From contig CAKAKS010000001.1 of the NCBI GenBank assembly GCA_916700875.1, forward strand, positions 12,463,741 through 12,527,740: a stretch of 64,000 nt of DNA. Direction: 5' to 3'. The translations under genes were made by a program, and so were the position numbers. The notes under the pieces were generated by a model. That model searched no databases, was not told the DNA's origin, and saw only the letters and a program-made list of their open reading frames with translations. This document shows positions 48,989 to 60,267 of the stretch, piece after piece. How positions within the stretch are numbered: position 1 is the first letter of the stretch; every line of letters begins with the position of its first letter. This stretch comes from Sebastes aleutianus (taxonomy: Eukaryota; Chordata; Actinopteri; Perciformes; Sebastidae).

Positions 48989-51900
48989 TATTAGTGTTAA
49001 CATGAGTGTCGGATGCAGAAACAGCCCATAAACGATGTCTATATTTCTGTTTAGGTAGTCGTAGAAACCGTCAATGTACCACACAGACTCCTACTCATCT
49101 GGGTTGTTGGACATAAATGAAATTCAACCAGATAAACCTCATCAGGGCTTGGTCTATCACACGACAGTCCCCTCCACTGTAGCATGACTGAGCTGCCACA
49201 GTCCTGTCCCTGTCTGGTGAGACACACCCACACAAACAGATCCCCTCACTCTACCCATCCCTCCAGCTCCACGTCTTCCCCATATGGGACAGATTGAGTT
49301 GTGACCACAGCTCCTCTCTTTTATCCTGAATCAAGGCTGCAGAAATCAGCCTCCTTTCACGCTTTCCTGAGGCCACACAACAAGACGGGAAGGCACTGAT
49401 TCGGCAGCAGATTCTCTCTCTGCACTACTGAGGTCGGATGTAAATCCCCCTAAGGTCGGAGGTCAAGTGGTTTCATCATCCGCGCGGCTATTATTTTACG
49501 TGTCATTATCAGCTGCATGATATTCCCTCTCAGACAGGAAACGGGCGTAGATGCAAGCGAGGAAGTGAAGAGACGTGGGTCTTGTATGGCTTGTTGCCCT
49601 GCAGCTGTGGTTTGGGTCTCTTTTCCCCCCTCAGGACCTCACACAAGCCAGTTCATGTCCATCCAGTAAGTCTTCACCGTCTCAAACTGTAAAGGAAGCA
49701 GCTGCGTTTCATCCTCATAACCACCGTTGGCAAGATTGAGTGACCGTCAACGGGCCCAAGGCGCAGCTTCCCCGTCCCCTGACCACAGCTGCTCTGATTT
49801 TTGATAAGCTTAGAAGTTTCGGGGCTATTTATTATATCCCAGACTTCGTTTCCCACCAAAATCACTCCCAATTCTTGTATCACATCCTACGAGAAGAGCC
49901 AAAACACATTAGCCTCATTGTAATCCAATCCAAGTGTTGCATGTTGGAGCTGATAGAGAGCGGTAAAGCAGGGACTCCACCAATATCTAACAGGGCGTCC
50001 TCGCTTATATTTATTAGCTGACACTTAAGTATCACTGTGGTTTGGAAATGTTCATCATGAATAGAGTGGGCTCACACTTTTACATAAACTTGGCTACTGC
50101 GCTCCCACACTCATCAAGGAGGTTCCTGTATAACGTGGAGGAGATGTACAGATAACAGATAAAATCCCGATTAACTTGATATAATGTGAATGTTATCTTC
50201 CCTCCCTTTGGATATTAAGATGCAACAAGAAATATTTTCACTGTTGCGTAGCAGCTAATGACTTTATGATACCTGCCGGGGCTATCGGTGCCGGTGCTCA
50301 GGTTTGAAAACTCCCTTTATGGCCCTTGTGATAAAAAATGAAATGACAAGTGTTTTACAGTCTATTGCATTTACTCTTCTTACTGTAAAAATGTGACTTT
50401 ATCATTCAGGTCAAATGCAAGATGTGCCAAAGATCCGTCCGTTCCAGTTAGTTTTTGTTTTGGATTATTTGCTTGCATTGTACGAAACCTCCTTTTACCT
50501 TTTTTATCCTTTGTTCAGCTGATTTCTCCTCTTATGATTGTACGTTCGTTTTGTTAAGCAACCTGATTAGAATGATACATGGCTTCTTGGTATAATTGCT
50601 TCAATACAGCCACCAGGTGGCCACAAACAGACCTCCCACCAGTGCAAGTCAGCCCAGCTTCACTAAGATCGCTGCTGCTGACTCCTCCCTGAGGCCGATT
50701 TCCCAGCAGCCCCAAATTTACTGTAGAAACCGCTGGTAACTAAAATCTGCTGTTATATGCCTCGGTGAAATATTTTGGCAAGAACATAGATTTATGTCAG
50801 TGTGACTGTAAAATGTGAAGTTCAACTGCCATTTATAGCGGGTGCTGTGTGTTTCGACTCAAGGTGCTTTAGAAAGGAATTTCTAGTTTCCAGCGATACC
50901 AAACATGTTATTGTAGAGCGACGAGAAAGTTATCGTGGATCTTTTCAACACGACTTGCTCTTATATTTACGAAGGTTATATTTGTATGACTTTATTGTTA
51001 AAATACTTCTTGATAAGACATAGCTTGGACAACATGCAGTTGGTTTACGGATTCTTAAAGGTGAAGACCTCGTGTTTTAAAAACAGTATAACATGCTTAT
51101 CCTCTATAAATAGATAATCTTCTATCGTAACTTTTTGTTACCAGGATGGACCGTTCTCTTTATACATCCGAGTCCATTGGGCTTGCACGTAAAAGGTCAG
51201 ATGTAATGTGATACAACTGTAATAGCCTGATAATCAGACTGGACTTCATTTAAACACTGTGTTCATTTTAGCTGATTTCTTGTTGGGAGGGAGGTTTGAT
51301 GTTTTAGTTTCTAACCAGTTTACTAACCAGTAGTGAGAATCCCTCCTGCTAACGTCATTTTAAATTGATAAGGAAGCTGTGGTAGCACTTGCTAAGAGCA
51401 GTTAACTTTACGTTTGTCACATTTATCAAAGAAATATTTCAATTTAAGTTAACTTAAATACAACATGTACAGCTGCATCTAACTCATCCTTGAATTTCTA
51501 ATCAAATTTGAGATATTGTCAGCGATTCAGAGGCCTGAAACGAGGCTACGACTGTGACAGATGACGAGCACATTTTTTAGAAAAACAAAAAAAACAGCCG
51601 TCTCCTGTATGTCAGATCATCTGAGACATTCATGGGAAACACTGGAAATCCTGTAACAGCTGGAACTGCCGGGTCAAAGTTCCGAATGCACTGACTGATG
51701 ATTGGCTCGAAACACCAAAAGAAGACTTTTGTTCTTAAATAAAATATCCATTGTTTTAAAGTAACTGACACCTTTTTGCAGTAGAGTCATTGTTGGCGCA
51801 AAATTAAAACCAATTAGGAGGATTGTATCCTGTCAGAAGACAGTCTGTAACTCAAGTTCTTGCTTCAAAACTTTTCATTCACAGGGTATTTAATAACACA

Positions 51901-53474
51901 CACGGAAATATTTTCCAAAGTGGATGAACTGTATTTTGGACTGAAGCCCTTCATTTGTAAACTGAAGTATTAAAGTAGCCAATAAAAGTTATAAATGACC
52001 TCGGGAGAGCGAGGCCGCGGAGCAGACTGTGCAGGTACGCTGTCTTCACAAGTCATCATCACATTCATGGCTCTTGTGAGGATATTTCCTGCCAGGACTC
52101 TAAAGTACAGTTCAGCATACGCAACATGTGGAGGCTCTTTAGATTGGCAACGTTGACAAGAGTTCAAAATCATCATCATTTACCATAAAACAAAGTCCTG
52201 CTGATTGATGTTGATTGACGCCGAGGTGTCCAAGAGTTATGAGACGTATAACAGCTGCCCCTGTGACCCACGTTCATTTGACATTTGTGATGTTTACATT
52301 TTGCAGATCGGTTTCAAGAAATCCAGACCATGACCTGTAGATTGACTCTATACTTACACCAGGTCTCCGGCCAAAGAGCCATATGAGTATGCTTTTTATT
52401 AAGTGTGTGTAACCATTAGGCTTTCAGCGGGGGAAATTACACTCTTGTTACCGCTCAAGGTTTCATGCGGTCGACTGAAATGACCCCGTGTGACCGCGGG
52501 GGCAGAGGGCTCGATAAAAACGACAAAGCATGAAACTATAGATCACCCTCCGAAGCAGGAGTGGTGTTAACCTTGGAAATCTGGGGAGCTGTGAGGTTCA
52601 AAGAATACAGGCCTTGAGTTATTTGTTTAGGGTTGAACTGCGCTGCAATGGACCTACTAAGTTACTCGAGCCATAGCTCAACCGTGCCCCTCTTCCTGGA
52701 GGGGTCAAAGGTCACTGTTGCTGTAGAGACCGCACAACAGTAGAGAGGGAAAGTGGCTGCAGAAGTTTCTTCTTCGTCATCAAGAGACGGAGAGAACAGA
52801 GAGGAATTGAAAGAGAAAATTAGATGAATAGTTTGTGGTACAAAACGCCACAAATTTAATCGTATTATGACCTCATCTTTTGGCTGGTTTTGATGAATGT
52901 CATGGTAGCATTCAAAGTAATGATGTACTGCTCTACTGTATGTCTTACAAAACCACAAAGCATGATTTCTTTACAATCCGGAGAAGCCCTTCCCCTCATT
53001 CATGTTTGCTGTTTTTTTTTTTATATAGGTTATCCTAGGTGGCCTCGTGCACCATAAAAGATCCTGAAACCACATACACTATAAACTATTTACAGAACCG
53101 AAAGGCACATCCGAAAAGGATTTCCGAGCCTAAATCCTGTGGCCATCTTTTTCCTCTATGAATGATAAACCTTCAAAATTACACATTGGGGATGGATGCA
53201 GTATGAATGGCTCTATTTTTACCAATGCCATTTAAAGGAAGATATTTAACGTCGGCATTATTTTGTTTGAATGAACTGATAAATTCCCTTAAAATGGATT
53301 TGATTTCAGAAGAGTGGTTTTCAACCTGTGGGTCAGGACTCCCCAAAGGGTCACAAGCTAAATCTGGTAGTTCTTGAAATGGTTGAAAATAAAGGAGAGA
53401 AGAAGAAGCAAGATTGAGTTCAGTTAGGCTAAATGCTAATAGATTTTAAGAAGGGGAGAAAAAACTGTGGTATT
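48989..53474. other. Unique non-coding DNA
   Basis: No gene or repeat was recognised. The portion 49440-50060 contains moderately GC-balanced sequence with antisense ORFs (49674-49883, 49740-50021) lacking domains. A tract TTTTCCCCCCTCAG at 49621-49634 followed by 31 nt and GTAAGT is the most splice-like short segment here, but is not supported further. A DR1 motif lies at 52702-52714. Confidence 0.45.
52702..52714 (+). promoter_or_regulatory. DR1-type nuclear-receptor motif
   Basis: GGGTCA-A-AGGTCA, two consensus-class half sites with one-base spacing, in unique sequence. Confidence 0.4.
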
Positions 53475-53590
53475 GCAACTCAATCTCATGATAAGGCGTA
53501 TAAATATTGTAGTGCGACATTTTAAGGACATTCTATGTGTCATGGTAACGCATTTTAGGCTTTTCACGCATCAGTTATACATCAGGACTT
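53475..53590 (+). repeat. Left-end fragment of the 56222 repeat family
   Basis: CAACTCAATCTCATGATAAG followed by GGCGTATAAATATTGTAGTG corresponds to the left end at 56222 (CAACCTGATGGGAAGGCGTA). Only about 110 bases are recognisable. Confidence 0.5.
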
Positions 53591-55415
53591 TAATTAAAAA
53601 CTATTGAAATGTAGGAAGGGAACATAGTTTTTGATTGAACGACTCAGACATACAACTTGTTACAAGGTGTTTCTTGGCTGTAAAGTCTCACAAGCCAAAA
53701 TGACTGTGAACCAGCGGTTTAAAAGATTGGCCCCTTTGTAAGTCTCCTGTTAAGACAAGGATCTGGTGTTGTTGTCACTCGCCTGTGGGGCCAATATATG
53801 AGGTGTCTCATTTCATACTAATAATCAAAAACATACTGATCTAATTATCATAATGTGGGCTTATAGCCACTTCTTAGATAAACTATCACCCAAATGCTTC
53901 ACCCATTGCGGACCTGTTTTTCTTAGCCAATCAATTTCCGAGGCGGCTGCCCGGGATTACCTCCAAGGCTGATCCAACCCTGCTGCAACGGGCTGCGAAC
54001 GCCGTCCGTGTCGTGCTTATTTTGCCTTCCTCCCACGTATTTAGGTCTGTTTGTTGATCTTGGTCGTGCTCCTCGTTTGGAGGCTGAACCAGTTTCGTCT
54101 GCTTTGTCTGGCCAAGCCTTGACACCGGCTGGACTCGGGACTGCGCTGCGGCCCAGAATACACAAACGTCACTGGTCAGAGGGCCAGCGAGAGGCGCGAG
54201 GAAACGCTCAGCTGTAGACCACACAGCCGTCAGACCTGTCTGGCTGTGCAATTTGAGAGAATTCTGTGAATGCGTTCAGGTCAACGCCGCGGTGACTCCG
54301 GCTTCTTTCTGTTTAAGTGAAGGGGAAATACAGGAAGACCCTCCGTGCTGTGTATTTTTGCAGGAAGTTCAGACAGAAACGGAGGGATCACAGCACCTTG
54401 ATCCACAACCACAGGGGTCAGTTTAACCAAATAAATGCTAAAAAAACATTCTTAAGAGAGAGAAGAAAGACTGCTGGTGAATAATTTCCTCAACAGAAAA
54501 AAAAAAATTGCTCAATTACATTGGTCTTGGAGGTCTCCTCTCCCTGAGAGAGAGAGTAAAAATAGACCACTAGATCTTGGACATTTCAGGATAAATTGGT
54601 ACATTTTGGCAAGCGTTAATAAAACCTCAGAACACGAGAATCATAGCATTTTTAAACTAATAGGCAGTATTACAGCTTTTATGAATGTTTTGCCTGATTT
54701 GAAGTGAAGTTTTTGGACACTGAAGTTGATTTTGGTGCTCAAAAGCCTCCGTCTGAAATTAGAGTAACAGCTCATATTTTCCTTTTCATTCTTCTGTCCT
54801 TTCTTCTCCTTCCATGATGCATTCACTGTCTTGTTATGAACTATTGACCAACGTGGTTTGATGATGAATAGACAAAGAAAGTGAAGTGTGAACGTTGATG
54901 GAAATGTTAACAAATCTGTGAATTGTCTCTGCGGCATTAAGAGGAAAAAAAATATCTGTAAAAGAAAAGAAAACTGTATCTAATCTAGTTTCTAGGAACT
55001 AAACTACTAAAAATAAAAAAAAATATTAGCACTGCAAGGACAAGGCCTATGTTTACACATTATCAGAGGGGTTGAACAGTAAAGAATTAAAACACATGAC
55101 ATGTATTTAAGCCTGTTTCCATACTCTTGGCTGTCCCGCTAAATACTAACCTGCACAGTTTATTGTATGCTGTAGACGCAACAGAGAATAGTATTTAATA
55201 TGCAGTATAGTAAGGGAAGTAGCAGCTGTTGGTCTGCATTCACAGTCTGCTTTTTCCCATCAGGGAAATGCAGGTTGCAGGTTGGACAATATTTGCTCAC
55301 TGTGTCACACTGTGTTGCTTTTTTATGGCTGCATTAACCAATCACGGTTGCTAAAACACAGTGGTGAAAGTCCCCTAAAAATACATAACACAGCATCCTG
55401 CAAGCTTTTTTATTC
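53591..55415. other. Non-coding stretch with a GC-rich segment
   Basis: The segment 53935-54230 is clearly GC-richer than its surroundings, with ORFs on both strands (106 codons on the minus strand at 53931-54251) and a donor-like GAG|GTAATC on the minus strand near 53960. No family was recognised. It may be an exon relic or an unrelated GC-rich patch. Confidence 0.4.
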
Positions 55416-55820
55416 TTAAAGGTTGAGGCTGGTGATATTCTATATGTGTTGTATTGTCAATAAATTCCATTAAAAGACTAAAACCAACAATAAATTGATC
55501 CTACTAACACGACTGTATCAATGCCTGATATACCTAGAGCCCCATAGCGCTATACATAGAGCTCCATTGTTATCCCAAAACTGTTAAAAACACAAAAACG
55601 AGCCAGACTGCTGCACTGGGTGACATGTTCCTTCATTCCCATGAACACAGACACTGTTTTGAGTCAATCCCAGATACCCTGTGCTGTAAATATGCAGAAA
55701 AACAGTGCACCAAGTTTGTATTAATTCACAAATTAAAGAAGTCCTCAAACAATTGCACTATTTACTTACGTCTGAGTAACAATTGTGAAAAACTACAGTA
55801 CCCAGTTGTTTTATGATTTT
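55416..55820 (+). repeat. Dispersed repeat family G
   Basis: TTAAAGGTTGAGGCTGGTGA at the start, then CAATAAATTCCATTAAAAGA and GAGCTCCATTGTTATCCCAA, correspond to a repeat common in percomorph genomes (recollection). Only one copy is visible in this window, so the call is based on memory. Confidence 0.45.
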
Positions 55821-56221
55821 TCCCTGTTTAAAACTGAAACTATATCTGTTACACATCCAGTTGTTAAAAACGCTTATACAAGTCACACCAGTACTTTTTT
55901 ATGGAATAGGGTCACTGATTTATAATGACATTTTTAATGACGGTTTTACTGAAGCCATCAAATTGTCTGTGTTGTACTTATATTTTTATGTATGTGTTTC
56001 TTATTTAATTTAGATTTCAGGATTTTTCCATTTAGTTTTATGATTTTTGTCTTTTGATTCATCTTTAAACATCTTCGATTTTTTTAAGTCTGCTATAAAT
56101 AAATAATATTATATCATATAAGAGACAAACTATTTGCATTGTTGGTTTTGGTCTTTTCATGGGATTTGTTGACAATAGTAAAAATGTAGAGTTACCATAG
56201 ATAGATCGTCAACTTTATTCT
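55821..56221. other. Non-coding AT-rich spacer
   Basis: Nothing recognised. Confidence 0.5.
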
Positions 56222-56640
56222 CAACCTGATGGGAAGGCGTATAAATAGCACAACATACAAGGCGTGTAATGAGGACGCATTTTATCCTTGTTGCGTGTCA
56301 TTTGTACGCCACGCAACAAAGCTACAGTAACACCCACAGTAATGTTTAGGTAACAAAACCACTTCGAAAAAACGTCATGGTTGGGCTTAAAATAAGTACG
56401 TCAACTTAGTAAAATAGGTACATATACAATGTAGAAGAAGTACAGAAAACACGTCACGAAAAAACACGTCTCAAACTATTCTATGTCACTAGCTCTGAGT
56501 GTAGCGTATTTATGCAGATGCATTTTGCATTGCAGTCAATACAAATGACATGCCAAAAGCAAGAACGGCGTTCTAATTGAACACAAAGTGACTTACGAAT
56601 TATTGTGTCATTCTTACGCCAGTTAGTGCGACCGGGCTGT
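56222..56640 (+). mobile_element. MITE-like element with GGCGTA termini and partial cassette A
   Basis: Left end CAACCTGATGGGAAGGCGTA; right end CTTACGCCAGTTAGTGCGAC, so GGCGTA/TACGCC are inverted near both ends. The interior carries CATGGTTGGGCTTAAAATAA (cassette A) and ATGCAGATGCATTTTGCATT. No ORF and no clear target duplication. Confidence 0.6.
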
Positions 56641-58353
56641 TAATCTTTAAGCTGTACTCTTGGAGAAGGAGCCTCAGTGCATCAGTAGTTCAGCAAATAT
56701 ACAGTTAAAAGTGTAAGTTAAACATCTGTATGTTCACCTCAGCCAATAGCTTTTGTTCTCACTTTGAGGGTCACCCCACATTGCCCTTTACGGGTGTTAC
56801 AAAGACATCACACATGTTTCAGCGTGCCAGAAAGCCATAATTTGATTTGCAACATCCATCAAGTGTTATCGTGAAGTAAAATTTGCATTCAAGTGGAAAA
56901 AAGAAGAAAAGAAGAAAGAAATCCATAAGCTGTCATCTGGTCCAACTTCAAAAGTTTCTGTTTCTATTTTTCATATCAAGCCCGCTGAAAGATGGGGTAT
57001 TGTTGGACTTTTTTTTTCCCGTCACGGCGTGCGCCACATGAGATCTTTACGTTTGGAACCTTCCAGACTGTAAATGATTCGATAATAACGGTGAAATTCA
57101 TCTGTTCTCCAGCTCTGCTCCAAGCGTTATAAAAGATTTGGAAAGTTTTCCGCTGGTTTCACACATTGTCTCTGATGGAAAAAGTTTAAGAGGGAAGGGA
57201 AAGGCCACCCTGGATGAATTCTCACTCTCTCTTTTCCCCTTGCACTCCCACAAGCTCTCTCTCTCTTTTTCTTAAATGCACACCTCAGCTCGGTCTATCC
57301 AGCACGCGAGTCGACGCTTTCTGCCCAGAAATCCGAGGAGGCATGTTCACCCTTGCAGCAATTATACTCACCACCAGGTTTACAACGCAGCTGAATTAGT
57401 TTTTGGATTAGGTATAGCACTGCTTTTCTCATTATGGCCTGTTGGCTCTGTTCTTTTCATTGTTTCCAGACGCCTGCCTTTGTCCAGAGAGGCTTCTATA
57501 TAACTGCTTTTGCAATTACGTCACCTAAAGAGGATTTTTTGAATTACACACAGAAATGTTTGCCATATGAAATGTGAACAAGATTTTGTGAAAGAGTTGT
57601 CACCCTTTTGTCGGTGACCTAAGTGTGTGTGAAAGAGACGTGGAGCGAGACGAAGGGCCTCGAGGAATTTCTAGTGATGTTTTAAAAGGACATTTGTCAG
57701 CCAATTTATTAGTTATGTATTTTTAAATAATCTCACCTTTGCAGGACTCACACAGCTACTGTTTACCTTTGATACAAAGGTCTGGTTTTGCTTTCAGGAA
57801 TAGTTGTTGGAGAAACAACTGAATCAGTCTTCAAATGGAAGACAGATGGTTGTGACACATGGGCATTCAGGTGGTAGGGATGTTCGACGTGGTCAATCCA
57901 ACCACCTCTCTCAAAGTGGCTTAACATCGGAGAGCTTCACGATTCTGCGTGTCAGACTGATTGAAATCTTTGTGAAGCGAGTGAGGCGCAGGGGGCAATT
58001 CAGGACCAACAGCAGATTGACCCCAATCTGTTCTTCATAGAAACAAATCTGGGACAAAATCCAGTGTGACCACAGCCACAAAGGACAGGCTGTTTGAAAC
58101 AATACTACCGTAACCGTCCTGATCCTGTCCCAGCCCAGAAGCATCATGCCCATTCAAGCTGAGGGGACATGTGCCCCACCAGATTTTTGATATCTGGATT
58201 GTTTTATATTTATCAGCCATGACAGCGACGCTGGCATTGTTTTCACCTTGTGAGTCTATGTGTGTCATCATGGCTAAATGGTCCAGTTTTGAGTACTTTG
58301 CCAGATGTTTTTATTTCTGTGATTAGATTTTGTCACCGTGATGGTGTCACAAC
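56641..58353. other. Non-coding stretch, no gene recognised
   Basis: Unique sequence. An acceptor-like CTTTCAG near 57798 opens a 25-codon frame but lacks a consensus donor. ORFs at 57214-57503 and 57804-58271 show no domain. Confidence 0.45.
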
Positions 58354-58475
58354 AGCATTTTGGCCGTCACATCTTGTTTTTTTGGAACCAGAAATGACAC
58401 AAGAGGGTGGACCTAAGTACAATCGAACACAGAATAAGACATTTTTAGACCACCAAAGTGTTACAATTAACTTAC
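58354..58475 (+). repeat. Dispersed repeat family A, 5' portion
   Basis: GCATTTTGGCCGTCACATCTT, then GACCTAAGTACAATCGAACA and GTGTTACAATTAACTTA. It overlaps copy 2 (35611) at its 3' side and 59584-59700 at its 5' side, linking the pieces into one family. Confidence 0.65.
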
Positions 58476-59583
58476 ATACAGCTGGTGTGAACCCATCGCG
58501 AGATGATCTCTAGTTTTATTTTATATTTTATTTTATTGCTATTATTTTTTATAATATGTAGTTATGATTATTTCATATTCTGAGTCAAAGGCATTCTTCT
58601 AATTTTGTCATAGATCATATATCCTTTTATTTTTGGTATTGGTTTCTTCCAAAAGTTGCACGATGAAATCGGTTTGCAACAACAGATACCCCCCCCCCCA
58701 TACACACACACAGTGCTCTGCCGCGCATCAGTGCTGGAGGAGATGTAGGCTTCAGCTTCAAATTCGTTGGCTTTTGAGCACACAATAACCTGCATCAAAG
58801 TAAAATCTTCAAAGTCTTCTGTTTGTCTTTCATTGTTGTGATGTTTCTGCCCAGGTGTCTCTCTTCTTATTAATTTTATATTGATGAAGTTTCAATAGGT
58901 GGGGCTCTTTTTCTCTCTCTGCTCAGCCACGGTGACCATCACAGCTCATTTTTCTGTTCAGTACAAACAGACTGGAACTGTACTGTAAATCACATCCCTG
59001 TCTGTCAGCCAATAACATATTTCCTGAGAGAGAGAGAGAGAGCAATCAAACAATGTGTGTTTGGAGCAGCGACTGTAACAGCTTCCATGAACTGGCTGTG
59101 TTTTGAATCTCAATTGTGTTATAGCAATCAGTGACGGAGAGTAGCAGAATGCAGATCTGTTTATTTGAAAATGTCATATTATATAACGTTCAGCTGCACT
59201 CGTTTCCTCATTTCTCCTGTAACTTGACCTGGTGTTGCCCAGTTTTCCCATATTCTCACACACACACTATAGGCTACATCTGTCTCAAAGAGTTTGTATC
59301 GTGGTTCTTTTCTGTGAAAGTTGCCCTTTCTTCATAAGTTCTCATCCTGCAATGCAACTATTTTGGAACAATATAACCAGTATATCATTTTTCCTTACCC
59401 ATATATTCCATTATCATCTAACCTTTGTCTCATTGGTACAAGCAAGCCAGATTTTTGAATTAAATATATATATTGATCTTGCACTTTTAACTGCAAGTAA
59501 ATGTATTACAATCAACTGGAAACTAGAAATACTGTTAGCCTGGTTCCAGACGTCTGAATCGCAGCCGCCATATAAATGGACAT
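58476..59583. other. Non-coding stretch, no gene recognised
   Basis: Contains a C-run plus short CA repeat (58690-58712) and a (GA)n run (59028-59042). Nothing else was identified. Confidence 0.5.
59028..59042. repeat. (GA)n microsatellite
   Basis: A short pure GA run. Confidence 0.8.
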
Positions 59584-59700
59584 AGTCACGTGACGTCACC
59601 CATTGGTTTGTAGACTGCCGTTCTGAAGCCTTTTGGCCATCACCATCTTGGTTTTTGGCCGTCGCCATCTTGTTTTTTTGCAACCAGAAGTGACACAAAG
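59584..59700 (+). repeat. Dispersed repeat family A, 5'-most portion
   Basis: GTCACGTGACGTCACCCATT followed by TTTTGGCCATCACCATCTTG and a second GGCCGTCGCCATCTTG; the duplicated CCATCTTG block is a local tandem slip. Ends with GCAACCAGAAGTGACAC, shared with 58354-58475. Confidence 0.6.
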
Positions 59701-59783
59701 TGAGTTTTTACTCCACTTCTAAAGACAAACCTGTTTGAAATCATGCATCTTTTTTGGCTTCTGTAGCCATAATCAGCATGATG

Positions 59784-59833
59784 TAGGCTTGTGACCCCTG
59801 CACTGATCCCAGAGCAGATTGAATACAGGTTCT
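59784..59833 (+). repeat. Direct repeat of about 50 bp, copy 1
   Basis: TAGGCTTGTGACCCCTGCAC with the following CCAGAGCAGATTGAA and GGTTCT matches 60218-60267 in the same orientation. The intervening interval of about 385 bp contains a cassette-B repeat. Confidence 0.75.
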
Positions 59834-59994
59834 GGATGGGCTCTTTACACACCAAAGCACCTCGCCAGTCAGCCCTGTCTCCTATAAAATTACATTCCCA
59901 TACAACTAAACTGCATTCTCAATTACATTTTGAGGGAAACATATTTTCTCCTGGATTACGGTCACACTTTAAAACTGTTTTAAACACGTGGTTA

Positions 59995-60135
59995 ACGTTG
60001 TAAATTGAAACAAAACAAGTGTGAACATTGACTTTTGGTTTTACACGGTACACAAACAGGGGTCTCCTGGGTGAAAGTCCTGTGTTTGTTTGAATCATCT
60101 ACCACCCCGACCTCCTCCCTACACAGACTTCCTTT
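59995..60135 (+). repeat. Cassette-B repeat fragment
   Basis: GGGGTCTCCTGGGTGAAAGT with CCTGTGTTTGTTTGAATC and CCACCCCGACCTCCTCCCTA. It is the same module as at 33535 and 43400. Confidence 0.6.
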
Positions 60136-60217
60136 GACTATGATTAGAAACGTATTTGTGATACGTCAAAAAGTGCAGTTTTGTTGTATGGGAAGTTAAT
60201 TTTTAGGAGAGAGGGCT

Positions 60218-60267
60218 GAGGCTTGTGACCCCTGCGCTGATGCCAGAGCAGATAGAAGACGGGTTCT
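60218..60267 (+). repeat. Direct repeat of about 50 bp, copy 2
   Basis: Partner of 59784-59833. Differences are scattered substitutions, for example GCTGATGCCAGAG against ACTGATCCCAGAG. Confidence 0.75.

Noticed and set aside
49635..49665. 31-nt microexon between CCCCCCTCAG and GTAAGT
   Set aside because: The splice signals are good, but the segment is very short, not a multiple of three, and no partner exon was found.
53931..54251. GC-rich minus-strand ORF as a gene
   Set aside because: Two overlapping minus-strand frames and a plus-strand frame are equally open, and none shows a recognisable family.
57799..57870. Exon after CTTTCAG near 57798
   Set aside because: The open frame is about 25 codons and the putative donor (GTGGTA) is poor.
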